This document shows positions 47,514 through 60,447 of a stretch of DNA of 64,000 nucleotides, in pieces. Each line of letters starts with the position of its first letter. The first letter of the stretch is position 1. The notes beneath the pieces are model-generated. The model saw nothing but the letters and a program-made list of their open reading frames with translations, was not told the origin of the DNA and searched no databases. The DNA is from Paulownia fortunei (taxonomy: Eukaryota; Streptophyta; Magnoliopsida; Lamiales; Paulowniaceae). The translations under genes and the position numbers were made by a program. Location: positions 6,466,841 through 6,530,840 of the forward strand of contig CM033116.1 in the NCBI GenBank assembly GCA_019321725.1. Reading direction: 5' to 3'.

Positions 47514-48709
47514 AGAGAGGGGACTTTGACAAAGTTGGCTCCACCAATGCAAGGTATTTTTCAACCCTTAAGATTAAAAACTCAAACATGAATTTAGATT
47601 CAAGAAATCTTAAACTCTAACTTGAATTTAGATTCAAGAATGTGGATGTTTTTAAGTGAACCAATTCTCTTTGGCTTAACTCTATCCCCATTGTAGAGAT
47701 ATTGAATTTGAGTGTTTGAATCAGGGCAAGTATCCCAACTCTATCCCCTGTGGCAGAGGAATCAAATTGTTTATTTTAAATCAGGCTAAGTTATCTTAGG
47801 CAATTAGGGATAATTATATAGACATCCCTTGAGGTGTTGGGGTAATTATAGAGACATCCATCTACTATTTCAGTAATTGCATTGACACCTGAAGTGATGG
47901 CCTTCCAAAAGAAGTAGTTCAAAATGAAGAAATAGTACGTTAACATGCTAAATAACTCAAAACTTTGTTAAGGGCTGGAAAAACACCGACTCTCCTAATG
48001 GTTTTGTTGTGTTGTAAGTCACGTTTACGTTTCTACTTTATTTCATTTTCAAATTAAAAAAATTTAGACAGGATATTTTTCACATTGTTACTAAAATAAT
48101 TGCTGCTTAGTGCCATTTTCTTCATTTGAGAAATGTTTTGGAAACTTTGGTTAGAAGTGGAAACAATTAAAAAGGTGCTTCACGTTGTTCTCAACAAGGA
48201 TATAGTGTTCATTTGAGTTTGGACCAGCCAATTTCAGGTGCCAGAAAATAAACCAAAAAAAGAAAAAGAATTAGGAATGGAAAATTTACATTCGATCCAT
48301 GGAAAATTTACTGTTTAAAAGTCATTATATTTAAGCAGAACCAAATTACCTTTTATTCAAAAACACACGATTCTTTATAACCCATAATTTTAAATTTCAA
48401 ATTAATTGACATTTAATGAACCAAGAAAAAAGATACTACAAGAAAAGAAAAGGAACCCATATACAATTACAAGTCTTATTTCCATTCACAAAGATCTCAA
48501 GGCAATGCGAATCAAATCATGCTTCATTCATGGTTACCAATCTCGTATTTCATCCTACATTTCACACTACAAATTCTCGCCAAATGAATATCTAAGACAA
48601 TAAATAAATAAATAGATTAATTCCCTTAAATATACACCGACGAGCATTAGCAGCATGAAATGCAAAATTAAACACCAAATTGAAATTAAAAATTCTATTA
48701 CTTAAGCTC
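47514..48709. other. Spacer between two convergent genes
   Basis: It must hold the 3' untranslated parts of both genes. A near-duplicate pair AATTTAGATTCAAGAA occurs at 47593 and 47625. A second pair with TATCCC and CTCTATCCCC words lies at 47680-47745. AATAAA-like signals on the minus strand side (48597-48611, plus-strand TAAATAAATAAAT) cannot be assigned. No gene seen. Confidence 0.5.
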
Positions 48710-51176
48710 TTAAAAGTTTAGCCTGCTCGGCCGTGCCTTCTCCATTCGGGTCTCGCCATAGGCTTCATCATTGTCGAGCTGTTTGTTGTGCCTAAACGCG
48801 GCGCAGGCAACCACGTAGAGCAAAACCAGGATAATCAATATGACAATGTTGATAACAGAGACCTTCCTCCAGCTCTTCTTCAGGCTGGCTAACACGCCGG
48901 CTTTACAAGATCCGCAGCTGTAACACAGTTGCTCCTGATCGTTGCTCCATCGCATACAATCCGGGTCAATCCCTGTCAGCCCCCCTCCCGAAGTCCAGAA
49001 CGTCTCGTTTATGTACGTATAGCCGCATGATGTTGGGGGCTTGCAGCATCCAGACTGCATAAACCAAAGATGATGGAAATTTGTGTCTGTAAGAATTGTT
49101 ACAGTATCCATTTGAGAATATATTTGTACGTATAACAGAATTTTAGATTAGAAAGCCTATGCAACATATGTAATGGGAGACGTAAGAGAAGCAAAATTTT
49201 ATGATATGTCGATCCATTAATTTTTGAAGCTTAATGCTGATTATAAGCAGTCTCCTATAACTCGCTAGGCACTGGGCAGTAAGCCCATCGCCCAAGGCGC
49301 TAGGCCTGCCTACACGTCTGCAGCAGCCTATAAAAATTTTTTAACTCTTTTCAACTCTTGTTCAAAACTTTATATCTAATCAAACTGGATATACAATATT
49401 GAGACCAAGGGAGTGGAAATCTTGAAATACAGACAATGAAAATAACCCTTTTTGGCTTTTGGTAGCTGGGAAAGACACGAAGAAGAAGAAAGAAAAACCT
49501 GCAGACTGAATCTAAAGTTGCAAGAAAATCATACCAACTTTTCCAGCAAAGAAAAAGAGATTAAGTGGACTGGGAATAAAGCTAGTAAAAGGCAACCGAA
49601 AAAAAAAAAAAAACAAGGATAAAAGATTCCCAACCTGTTGCTATCTACCCTACAAGAAGCAAGCACAAAAGCAAAAGCTCGATATTCTTAATAAAAAGAG
49701 GTTAAAGGCGAAAAGGATTATCACAAAAAAAAAAAGCCTCATTCATCCGCAGAATTCAATATAAAGTTAAAAACAGTACCCCACTGGGTGAGAAGGCATT
49801 CTTTTCTGTTGGGATTCTACCAAAAATAAAAATAAAAATATCTACTTTTATTGGAATCAAAAGAAATAAAGTGTCTTCTAAAGTATAATGAATGGCCATT
49901 ATTACTTCATTAAAAGACAAGAGAAACATGTTTTATGACGTCTCATTATTGGACAGGACAAAGCCTGTCGTATCTTTTTTTTTTTTTTTCTTTTGGTTAA
50001 TTTTGTTTTATATTTTACACTATATATTTTTTTAAATATATATTTGAAATTTTGAAAGAAGAACCTGTTAACCTCTTTCCTTAAATGAACACTTCTATGT
50101 AATGAATTATTGTTTTATTGACTCAAAACTACATCCCTGTTCCCATATAAGGTAAATGTTACTTCTCCTTTGGATGTCTAATATTTAATTATTTTTATTT
50201 CAAAATATTTGTCCTATATTTCAAATAGAACTTCTTTACTGGTATTATTTAAGTCCCCAGTTATACCCTTTTGTTTAAATTTCTTGGATAGAATTTTTCT
50301 TTTTTTTTTTTTTCTTTTGCCATATTGTAATCATGAAACAAAAAAAAACAATTAGATGGCCATTAAGAATATTCTTTTTTCACTTAATCAACATCTAATA
50401 AAATGTAAAAAAAAAATCAATATACCATGGGACGGAGGAAGTATTAGTCAAAATTATTTGCGAATAGCAATAATTTCTTCTTGAGTTTCTTGAAATTCTA
50501 TTCTTACATGCTCCCAAATAATTTTTGTAACATAATTCAGGCTATTAAATTAAAAAATATAATATCATTAACGTTCCAAATGAAAAAAAACATTATAAAT
50601 CTTTTTTGTGTATCAATATTAATTCTCTAATAAAAAATAAAAAAATAAAATTTGTTATCTGACCTCAATAGGAGTGAGTTTCCTAAGGTAAAACAACTCA
50701 GCAGACTCAGGAGCACCCCCTATAGTCCTGCCCAGCTTCCCACACACATGCGAGTCCCTAATGCAAGAACTGATCTTGCTCCAATACCTCTGACTCGCCA
50801 CGCGCTCAGCCAGCCAGCCCGAATAGTCCTGGAGAGAGTAGTCGAGGTAGACCCGGTTCATGACGGGTCGGCCGGAGCCCCTCTCGGTGACGGAGTAGGC
50901 GAAGATGACGAAGCCGACGAGGGTGGCGATGATGAAGAACATGGCCCACAAGTAGACGTACATGAGGAAGGTGTTGCGGTAGCAGGCGCCGGCGAAGCCC
51001 GCGAGCGAGACGACCATGATGGAGACGCCGATGATGATGAGGGGCCACTGGAGGAACTTCATGCAGTCGGTGGTGTTGGCGCGGCTGCTCAGCCATATGC
51101 CACCGCCGAGGATGGGGATGGAGAGGAGGAAAGTTAGGAAGTTGAGGAACCCGATTAGGTGGTTGCTCGTTCTCAT
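48710..51176 (-). CDS. TET3: Tetraspanin, TET3/TET4 type, two exons
   Basis: Plasma-membrane organiser that forms protein microdomains; plant members act in development and in vesicle and plasmodesma functions. Exon 1 is 51176-50664, exon 2 is 49054-48710, with a 1609-nt GT/AG intron in phase 0; 285 residues, the usual length. Start MRTSNHLIGFLNFLTFLLSI fits the family. Membrane segments at about 8-29, 44-66, 71-95 and 239-257. The large outer loop (about 96-235) has the plant GCCKPP signature at 173-178, directly at the exon join, further cysteines at 138, 145, 181, 204, 215, 218 and 221, and possible N-glycosylation sites at Asn34 and Asn187. Exon 1 is GC-rich in an AT-rich setting. TET3 is chosen by overall memory of the Arabidopsis protein; TET4 is equally possible. 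Confidence 0.92.
49055..50663 (-). other. Intron of the tetraspanin gene
   Basis: 1609 nt between donor GTCAG and acceptor ATGCAG (minus strand). It contains several long homopolymer runs (T at 49975-49990 and 50298-50312; A at 49598-49613 and 49726-49735). A stretch at 49255-49320 with GCCCAAGGCGCTAGGC words resembles the GGCGC/TAGGC words in the Athila LTRs, but no LTR could be traced around it. Confidence 0.75.
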
Positions 51177-51240
51177 GGCTTTGTGTGGGGGAAAAAAAGT
51201 AGAGCCTGGAAATTCTTCTTGGCAAAGTTTATTTAATAAA

Positions 51241-51248
51241 AATATAAA
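51241..51248 (-). promoter_or_regulatory. Possible TATA box of the tetraspanin gene
   Basis: TTTATATT on the minus strand, about 65 bases before the start codon, preceded by CCGCCC. The short distance would leave a short leader. Weak call. Confidence 0.35.
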
Positions 51249-51902
51249 GGGCGGACTTCCTGTTTGTTTTGGTGCTATTTGCATATATGTGTGTGTAATG
51301 AGAATAAATAAAAATAAAAACATTAAAAAAGTTGTGAGTCCTTTCATGGAATCTTCACAATGATGATGGATCTTTTTCTATTAATATAGTATTTGCTTCA
51401 AAAAACAAAGGCAAAATTTAGGCCAATATAAAGTTTATTTTTTATATATTTTATTATTTTATTTATTGGACTGCATTATTTACGGTCGCGTCTAAAATAT
51501 ACACTAGAAAATCCTATCTACTTAGAAATATAGTAAAAAAAAATTTAAGTTTTTAAAAATAATTCGAATAAATACGATAATTCTTATGAAACGTTGGAAT
51601 CCAGTATATATTTTTCATAATTAGATATTTTGTGAAATAATTAGATATTTTATATCGATAAATTTTTGAATTAATTTGAATTTTAAAAATAAATTTTATT
51701 ATATAAATGGGATTTTGATAATTTTTTAAATTAACCTAAATAATATCTAAATTATAAATTTTAGAGTTAATGAATTCAAATTAGCACAAAAATTTGGAAC
51801 TTATTTACAGATTCTGATTCCCTCTTTTTGGTTAACTATTTCCATAGGACAAAAGTGCAGAACTGAACCTTAATCGTACTACTTGAACACTGTTGAAGGT
51901 TA
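51249..51902. other. Tetraspanin upstream region, AT-rich
   Basis: No gene seen. Upstream promoter elements cannot be told from background. Confidence 0.4.
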
Positions 51903-52145
51903 ATGATCAAATTTGTGTCTTCAATTCAACTTTGCTACAGGGAATTAAATGTAGTAGCAGACCTTTTGGCTGAATTGGTTGCAAATCAAGTTTTCCACTC
52001 TTTGTTTGTTTGTTTTTTCCTTTTTTGGTTTTTTGGGTCAATGTCCATTTTTTTGGATGAAATAATATGTAATGATCTTGTTGACAATGTAAGAAGGTTG
52101 GTTGAAATTCCCTGTAAGAATACAGTTTTGATTCGATTAAATTAA
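51903..52145 (+). pseudogene. Scrap of an RNase H domain, LINE type (possible)
   Basis: The frame of 80 codons has CYRELNVVADLLAELVANQ (51948-52005), which resembles the end of the RNase H domain found in plant non-LTR retrotransposon proteins and their domesticated relatives (CxRExNxVAD-LA pattern). The rest, rich in F, is not recognised. No other part of a LINE is seen nearby, so it is a short relic at best. Confidence 0.4.
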
Positions 52146-54232
52146 TGATATGTATGAACTTTAGATTTTTGCGAAGAAAGGATTGGGAAGGACTGGGCTT
52201 TTTTAATACTTTATAATTAATTTATAAAAATATTAATTATAAATAATTGTGTGCTTATAATTATAAATGATATTTGTTATATGATAAAAGTACTTCATTT
52301 CTTCTATCAAGATGATCAATTACATTAAAAATTATACAATTAAAATTCATTTGATTTATAAAGAAAATGCAAAGGAGTTTAATTTTGAATACTTTTCCTT
52401 TTTTCTTTTGTAAATTCTTTTGACAAAATCTTATATTCAAACACAACGTAAATGATACCAAAATTGCATGTATTCTTTTGAATACATGCAATTTCTTGAT
52501 TTCTGTATGCGAAAATTGTATACAAGTACTCATAAATGAAATTGAGCTCATTTTCCTAACTTCCGGGTGACTTGATAATCGAGTGAATTTCTTTTTCAAA
52601 ATATTACTGTAGAAACAAATAATTCCCAAATTACTATGTTTTTAAAAAATATTTTTCATAGTGTCACGTATGTCTTTCCATATGGGCCCAAATTTATGAA
52701 ATGAAATTTATTATTTATTTTTTATAGTTTATTTGGTCATTTTAATTAACTTGAGCCGAAATTATCATCGCAATAGAAATGGAACATAAATATATGTTAT
52801 ATTTCAATAGCTCAAGATTATAATATGTTATTTTGCCATTTTAATTAACTAGTTAAAAGTGCCACTTCAATCAGCTCCTTCAATAGTTTTTATTTTTTAT
52901 TTTAAGAAAAATTGTTGAAGTTACAAATAACTTTTTTAGAATTTCAAAACTTTCCTCATGTTTTTTAATCCAAAAATTTCAAAATTTCTTCAAGATGAGA
53001 CTTTAACACAATTTTCGACTCATCTTTTATTTTGTGCTAAGAAAATTAATTTTCTTTTGTCCCTAGTGTTATGTAAAAGTAACCGTAATATATATGTTAA
53101 AAATGGCAAAATTGTTTTGTAAATTGAAGAATACTTTTGTTCCTTTATAAAATATATTGTTATAAGAATATGGAGTTCCAATAGAAATTTGTATTCTATT
53201 TATCCTGCGTATGAAAAATCATCATTTATAATTTAGTATTGCATTTCACTTAACCCATATAAGTCAAATATATATATCAATAATATTATTTTATAAACGG
53301 CATATATTGTTGAAATGCGATTATAATAGAGAATTCGAGTTGGATTTACATTATCTTATATGTGCTTATCAAATAAATAACATTTCTCTTTAAATATATA
53401 TATATATATATATATATTTCTCATGGGTGAATTATATCTTTGTTATCTCCAAAGTGATCAATTTGCTACAAAACTTAAAATATCCTCCGATATTATCTGC
53501 CACACTCGGAGTCATTTGAAATCTGAGCACAAATTGCATGAGTTATAAACAGTTTTTGTTTCATTTTTTCTTTTTTAATTTAAACAAAACAGTAAAATTA
53601 ATTTGTTCGGCTTTATTGAGGTTGTCAGCGACAACCTGCATCAAAAGCAATGACTTATTGTTTTATTTAAAGTAGAAGTCGTCTTTTCTAATTTGAATTT
53701 TCTTATTAAATTTTGGAAGGCGCCAGTAGAACTAACGTTTTGATTTAAATTAATAAACTTTTTTTTTTGCTGATGCTATTTTGATAAAATGTTTTTAAAT
53801 TAATAATAAATTATTCAGTACATAAGCTATTACATAATTTCATGCTTAAAAAACTTATGTTATAGAAAGAGGAAAATGAGAAAAAAGTCACTAATTTAAT
53901 TCTCTTGCGCCGCGATCAATTTGTAGATTAATGGTGCTACTAAGAAGAAATTATTTCGAGGCAAAACGACTAACTGAATTCAAGAAATATTATTGGCTAT
54001 TTTTTTTTTAAAGAAGGTTGGAAAAGATTAAAAGAGGAGAAATTCCAACAAAATGGGCCCATCAAGTATAAAAAAGAAATAGAAAATTCCAACTAATAAA
54101 TATAAGTCTATATGTGGCACTTGAGATAATAATGTGGAAAATATTTTTGAAAGGGAAATAATTTGGAAATTATTTTTTATAGTCATATTATAGGTGGGAA
54201 ATGGATATAGCGAAGCCAACTATAATCTAAAC
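52146..54232. other. AT-rich intergenic DNA
   Basis: About 2 kb without a supportable gene. The open run at 52261-52629 on the minus strand has no recognisable domain and ordinary AT-rich composition. Confidence 0.5.
53394..53417. repeat. (TA)n microsatellite
   Basis: About twelve TA units in a row. Confidence 0.9.
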
Positions 54233-54249
54233 TAAAGAATGACTCAATG

Positions 54250-54586
54250 TCCTCGGGCATAATTTAATTGTTAAATCAATCAACATGTTACTCCCTTTCA
54301 GCGGTAGGGTGGGGATTCGAATTTTGGTGGGAACCTATAGTTGAATTTCGATATGAATCAATTATTGTGCTCCCACTAGGATCCTGCGGCCGGAGTTTGG
54401 TATGGAGCAATTACTTTGAAAATGACTTCTTGTACGCAAAAGTGTATATTCATGGGGGAACTTATGATTCAGTTGGAACATATCCCACAATTTACCTATC
54501 CAAAGTGTTTGGAGGAAAATGATTTTGGAAATTTGGGATATAGTATTGCTCAAGTTAAAATATTTAAATTATAAAAAAAATAAAAA
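54250..54586 (+). mobile_element. tRNA-derived SINE, copy 1
   Basis: A 337-bp segment flanked by a perfect 17-bp duplication TAAAGAATGACTCAATG (54233-54249 and 54587-54603). It ends in an A-rich tail ATAAAAAAAATAAAAA. Near its start a box-B-like GGATTCGAATTTT (54312-54324) marks the RNA polymerase III promoter; box A is unclear. The body matches copy 2 at about 58614-58945. The open frame 54268-54522 is SINE sequence, not a gene. Confidence 0.85.
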
Positions 54587-54603
54587 TAAAGAATGACTCA
54601 ATG

Positions 54604-57354
54604 CTTAGAGGGATACCTACCTATAACTATTCAATTGTCCAAAGTATGATTGATTGTACTTTTAACTTTTGAAATATGTTATTTAAGAGAAATAGTAAGA
54701 AAAAGTAATTTTAGAAAAAAAAATTATATTATATTTGAATGTGAAATAAAATTATAACCATTTCAATTGACGTAATAATTTTTTTTATTTAAAATACATT
54801 GAAATATGTAATATTTTTAGAAATAGTAAATAGATAAAAGATAAAAATATAATAATTATAATTGATGTGATATGTCTTTATTTTTTTAAAAAAATATTTG
54901 AAAAACTCATAAACAAACATAAAAAATTATCTTGAAATAAATTTTTGAGAAAAAAATTCATTAGCAAATTCAATTTAAAACTTTGATTTCTCTATTGAAT
55001 CAAGAGGGTAAGTCATGCCAAGTACACATTAATTTAATTATAAACTATAAATCAATACTTGTGTAGTGTACAATTAAGCTAGAAGATTCAATCTAGTAGT
55101 ATCAAAAGCGTATTTTGATATAGGGCAAGTGGCTGATGATGCATGTTTTAAAAGGTTGGAGCTTTTATATATCCAAATTTCTCTTTTCTCATAAATAATT
55201 TGATAAATAAAAAAATTGATTTGATGACATTACATCCAGGGGGCCCTTATCTTGTATTAGTATGGATTATCTTTTGCTGGAACAGGAGGATCCGTATATA
55301 TTAGAAAATCAAAATTGTCAATCATGTAGGGTTACATGTGATGCAGGCTCATGAAACACTCTAATACCACATTAACATATTCGAAATTTGAAAATTATTC
55401 GTCAAGTTTTAAACTTTATAATTTTAGAATAATTTAAAAAAATTGACAAAATCTCATTTACATAATAATGTTCATTAATAAAATTCAGCTTAATCTGAAA
55501 ATATATTGATACAAAATTAATTATTTAATAATTATAATATATTTATATTTAAAAATTATCAATAGAAATTATATTATCTAGTAAACATATACACATGTAC
55601 GGAAGAAACAACTTAGAATAATATTTCACATTACTTTTAATGAAAAATATATACAAAATTCACAGTACTCATTGAATTTTCTTTAGTTTGAGTAAACAAT
55701 ATATGCATAAAATAATTTAATTTTTTCGACTTTCCTCTGATAACTTCCTATTCTTTTTTTTTTTCCTTTTTTGTTGTGAATATTAATCATTTCAATTTCA
55801 TGTAGTAAATATACGTGAAATTCATAGGCAGTTCAAGTGATTTTTTTTAATCAATATAGTTCAAGTGATAAAATCTATGTGATCTTATGTGATTATATGT
55901 TATTGTAGTGAATAATTTGGCATTGAAGTTTGTGGGTAGGATAGCCACTAGAGCAATTTCTTATATTGTTGTAACTTGTCTATCGTTGTAACTTGTAAAA
56001 AACTCATAATTTTTGGAAATTTATATTTTAGATTATTTTCTATCAGTCTTTTATAGTAATTTCAATTGAATCGTTTATCTCAAGTTTTCCATAATATTAT
56101 AGTCGATCATTGGTCCTCTATACATGGATGATGAGTTTGGATTTTCACAGGGCAATCCTCAGCTTGCAAATTTAATCTAAATCTTTTTGTATATTTAGAC
56201 TTTAAAATTAAGGATAAATAATTAAAGAGGAATAAATAAAATAAACAATATGTAAAGAAGCGAAAAACTAAGAGTCTTGGTTCCATCATCAAACTCAAGT
56301 ATTTTCAAAGTTTAAAATATTTTTATTAAGTTTTTATGTAAAAATAAAAATATATTTGGATTAATTATATTTCTATATTGACCATGTAGGTTTGACAATA
56401 AAAATATATTTATTTTATGGTGTTATTTACATGAAAAAATATGAAATATTAATAGGTTTGAAAAAGTATTTACCAGATATATTTAAATTTTTATGTTTGA
56501 CCATAAAATTTAAAATTTAAAATTTAAAATAAGTGGTATTACTAATAAAAATAGATAAAACAAATATATTTCTAAAATTTTAAATGGTAAAAACTAAAAA
56601 AATATTTCCTGAAATTGAAAACAAATAGCCTATAAGAAATGAACTTTGTGGGAGACATTTTCTTAGATTTAAAGCCAATGAAGCACTCACCTATTGGTGG
56701 TCCACCACAGAAAATATTACAAAATTTTCAATATGCAAAAATAGAGGAGAGGTAGGTGGGTAGGATGAGTGGCCCTATAAAGTACATAAGACCAAACTAG
56801 TTCAACTTTATGTGAAACAAATTTAATTAAAAATAAAATAAATAATGTAGAACAATTTGAGATATATAAATAAAATTCTGATTTATTTTATTTCTTTTTA
56901 ATTTTCCATTTCATTATTTACAAATGTTGTACTCATTGGACATATGTACTTTTTCCCTTTAATAAAGATCGATCCATTTGCCCAACAAACCAATTCAATT
57001 TTCTTTCCTTTTTTTTTCGTATAGAAAATTCTCATCATTTTATTTACTAATTAAAGAATTGGGCTTGAGCCTTTTATAGATAAGCCCAAATTGTTATTTC
57101 ACACATTCCACGCTTCTTACATCAACTGGGCCTTTGAGTTTGGGAATTAAGTTTGAGATGCCGCTTTGAGTATTGATGTTGTTATGGGTCGTGTCAAATG
57201 CCCAAAAGACAAAGATGGTCAACGGGAACCGGTCATGCCCGTATTTAACAAAAATAATTAGTAGAAAGAACAAAGAGATGCTAAGAACAAAGGAAAGGCG
57301 TAGTGGGCTGTTAATTAATCAGATCTTAATCTGAATTCGAATGTGATTATACGT
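54604..57354. other. AT-rich intergenic DNA with LTR scraps
   Basis: No gene could be supported. The open run at 56107-56298 on the minus strand has no domain. Copia primer-site-like words at 55097 and 55358 are listed separately. Confidence 0.5.
55097..55369. mobile_element. Two facing copia primer-site relics (possible)
   Basis: TAGTATCAAAAGC at 55097-55109 resembles the initiator-tRNA-Met primer site on the plus strand, with one extra base. ACTCTAATACCA at 55358-55369 is the same site on the minus strand, with ten of twelve bases matching. The bases between them show no recognised gag. This may be remains of two elements in opposite direction. Weak. Confidence 0.3.
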
Positions 57355-57735
57355 TGAGGAATGACTCATTTTATATTAAATGAGTAGGTTTGTTACTTAT
57401 AAGTGACAGACCAGTAATTCTTCCCTGAAAGACATCTTTTCAATGACAAAATTATGAGGTTTCGGTCGAAATGGATAATACTTTTTGGGTTAATATTTAT
57501 TATCTCGTGCTATATTAGTTTGACACAGTTTGTGAGAATTCCGCACCAACTTTCTGTGCACACAGTCCATCTACTTGTTGGAGGGCCTATGTTGGAGAGG
57601 GATTTATTTCATATTGAATGAGCATGCAAGTGACATATGACTTATAAGTGAGGGGCCAGTCATTTTTCCACAACAGGCGTCTTTTCTAAAATAAAATCAT
57701 AAAACTCCTGCCAAAGTAAACAATACCTCTTGGAC
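57355..57735. repeat. Two diverged direct copies of an LTR-like segment
   Basis: 57355-57480 and 57592-57725 share the order: CATTTTATATTAAATGAG / CATATTGAATGAGCA, then ACTTATAAGTGA, then CAGTMATT, then a CATCTTTT / CGTCTTTT block and ATAATACTTTTTGG / ACAATACCTCTTGG. They are clearly diverged. Segments with ACTTATAAGTGAGG are common in plant LTR retroelements, so this is probably the remains of an LTR pair or a duplicated LTR part. Confidence 0.5.
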
Positions 57736-58613
57736 GAATGCGTCATATTAAATTTAAATATAAATGAATTTTGATCCGATCTTGCACGATGAGATCAGAT
57801 TAACATTCAGATCAATTAACTTAGCGAAATCTTTAAAAATCTTTAAAACATGTATTCAATAATATTTTCTATATAGATAGTGATAATTACTTAATTATAT
57901 TTTATGTAATTTAAATATAAAAAAACGTTCAAATAGTTGGAAACAATGTGATCAATGTATGGAAGGGAAACTAAATTTCAAAATTTAATAGAGAAATTAA
58001 ATAAAGCAATAAAAATTGTACTTTACTCAATGAAATGTAATAAAAAAATAAAATAAATTATATAACTTAATCACAATTTTAATCACATAGAGGTTTTATC
58101 TTAATTATAAGAATAATAGGCTAAGATTAACCATAATTGTAAAACTCAATTCATGAGCTATTTTTTTGGCTGAATTCATTTTTTAAGTTCAATAGTAAAA
58201 GCAATTAACAAGACTTTCTTATTTAAAAAAAAAATAGTAAAAAACCATAGTTGAAAATCCAACTCACATTCCATTAGTGATGTGGTCTCACTTCAGATAT
58301 TTTTTAATTTTTAATATTCTTCTTCTCATGGTTTGATATGGGCTAAGAATCTTACAAATGTGTTGATAGGACCTTTTAAAACTCGTAGAGTTGGTCCTAC
58401 TTGACTGAACCTCTTAAATCTTTTTTTTTTATTTAAATTATAATTATGTACATCATATAGCCTTATCTATAAATTTCATAGTATAAGAATTAGCTTGGAA
58501 TAAATTATCAATTAATTGGACTTGATTTGTAGCCATGAGAAATATGTAAGTTGATTGTCGAAGAAGTAGGAATTTGATCAAATTCGATCAAATATTAATC
58601 ATATCAATAACGT
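57736..58613. other. AT-rich intergenic DNA
   Basis: Nothing recognised. Confidence 0.5.
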
Positions 58614-58945
58614 GGTTTGAAGCCCCGAGAGGCACAACTCAAATTGTGGAATTATCAATTTGAATTCGCTCCCAGCAGAAGGGTGGGAGTTCGAATTTTA
58701 GTGGGAACCTGCGGTTAATTTCGGTATGAAGCAATCACTGTACTACCAATGGGATTCTGCGACCGGAATTTAGTATGATACAATCATTGTGGGTTGACTT
58801 CCTTGTGCGTTTTTATTGGGAACTCGAGAGCTAGTTGAGGCATATCCTACGATTTACTCCCTTCAATGTGTTAGGGACAGGTGTTTTGGAGGTACATGAT
58901 TAGTTTGGCAAAATTGAGATATTTAGATCATAAAAAAAATAAAAA
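58614..58945 (+). mobile_element. tRNA-derived SINE, copy 2
   Basis: Collinear with SINE copy 1: a head with GCCCCGAGAGGCACAACTC (58622-58640) that could hold box A, a box-B-like GAGTTCGAATTTT (58687-58699), then GTGGGAACCTG, CGACCGGAATTTAGTATG, ACATATCC-like TATCCTACGATTTAC, and an A-rich tail AAAAAAAATAAAAA. The flanking duplication is not clear (ATTAATCATATCAATA against CTAATATGAATA), so this copy is probably older. Confidence 0.75.
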
Positions 58946-59331
58946 CTAATATGAATAGACTTGTAAATCATATATTCATGATAAAAGACTTCAAGTCAAG
59001 GAAAAATTACAGGTCTAACTCCTTTAAAAAATTTAACTTTATGCATGAAATATTGATTTAAGTAAAATAGTGCACATTAAACTATTGATTTGATAGTATT
59101 AAATATTTATACCACAACTACAACTTTATGTGGGCACTTATTAAAAGATATACAAATGGCACTCAAATAGGCCTAAGTCTGGTCAATTGGTTACTGAACT
59201 CATACCCAGAATTTTCTGGCTTAATTCACAACTGTAATTGCTTTTAGAAGGAAGAGAAGAAGAAACCAATATTATTGCAGAGCAGAGATGAAAATAGGTA
59301 GACGATGTGGTTATGGTTAATGGGTTGTTCG

Positions 59332-59448
59332 CCAGGTCGAGCCTGGCCGCTTATGGGCGAACCAGCTGATGGGCTGTACGCCAGGTCGAGCCTTGGTTGT
59401 CCCATGGTATTGCAGGTCGAGGTGGCGTCGCTTCACCAGGTCGAGCCT
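59332..59448. repeat. CCAGGTCGAGCCT repeats
   Basis: The 13-base word occurs exactly at 59332-59344, 59381-59393 and 59436-59448, and a shorter GCAGGTCGAGG at 59412. Spacing is about 50 bases. A related GGTCGAGCCCAG stands at 59969. The area is locally GC-rich. Open frame 59305-59493 is repeat sequence. Confidence 0.75.
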
Positions 59449-60077
59449 TTGGCTCGTCTAAGCAGCCGCTGGAATTCAATCTTGATGGTGTGATGGGGCG
59501 TGTAATCCGATCTGGGTTTTCTTAAGAATTCAATACTCCATTTATTTTTTATATTGGAACCTGGAAATGGAGCTTGTATGTTGCTCCAGACAAACCTTGC
59601 CCGCGGGTTTCGTCTAATGACTCGACCTGGTTAATGACGAGACAAATTGTACAGTATCTTTGAGATAAGAAATTCAATATATTTTAAAGATTTTCCTCTT
59701 AGAATAATGCTGAACGGGAAGCATCTTGCTAGCTCCTTTAAGCATATGTCAATAATTAGATGATAAGCATATTCACATGACATTAAAAGTTTCAATGACA
59801 TTCCTTCATCTTTCTTGTTTTCACGACGTTACTTAAAATCTAATCTTTCGAAGGAAGTTAATGAAATTTTGCTCTCTACATTTTAAATCATTTAAAACAT
59901 AAGCTACGCCACCAAAGATAGAATGATTGGTCAGATTGCTCATTTTAGATGGGCTAACGATCGTCTAGGTCGAGCCCAGTAAGGTGAGATGATGTTTCAA
60001 TCGTGAAATTTGTTTGGGTGAGATGTCGATTCTCTTAAGGTGAGTGTGGTGATTCTCATTTTAACCTTGATTTAACT

Positions 60078-60300
60078 AAGTGTTTGGTGAAGGAATTTTG
60101 CTTCTCCTCTGCTGCACTCTCCTGATCGAGGGAGTTTTGCTTGTACCGCTCTAAGTGTTGGGATGAGGAAACTTATCTCCTGCCGCACTAAGTATCATAG
60201 TCGAGGGAGCCTCGCCTCTAGCACACTAAGTGTTGGGGTGAGAAAACTTGCTTCTACCATATTAAGTGTTAGGGTAAGGTCGTTTTGCCTCTATCTGTCT
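60078..60300. repeat. Minisatellite of about 37 bp, six units
   Basis: Units start with AAGTGTT or AAGTAT at 60078, (60115), 60153, 60190, 60228 and 60264, and contain GAGG-AACTT-GCCTCTACC-like text ending CACT. The second unit lacks the AAGTG start. Open frame 60163-60402 lies inside and is not a gene. Confidence 0.7.
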
Positions 60301-60447
60301 TATTTAACCTTATGTACGGTGCGGAAGTTTCTTAAAGCGTGCCTGTTCGGGATGGAGCCTCCTAGGATGCTGCTTCTTAATGGGTTAAATACTTCTAATT
60401 AAGACTTAGCACTTGTATTTGCATTTGTATTCTCATGTTATAAGTTA

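Noticed and set aside
50652..51137. 161-codon open frame on the plus strand
   Set aside because: It is the antisense shadow of the GC-rich first exon of the tetraspanin gene; its acidic low-complexity composition follows from that.
50806..51225. 139-codon minus-strand frame overlapping tetraspanin exon 1
   Set aside because: Shifted frame of the same exon, rich in R, H and P, no domain.
54268..54522. 84-codon frame
   Set aside because: Lies within SINE copy 1; copy 2 does not keep the frame.
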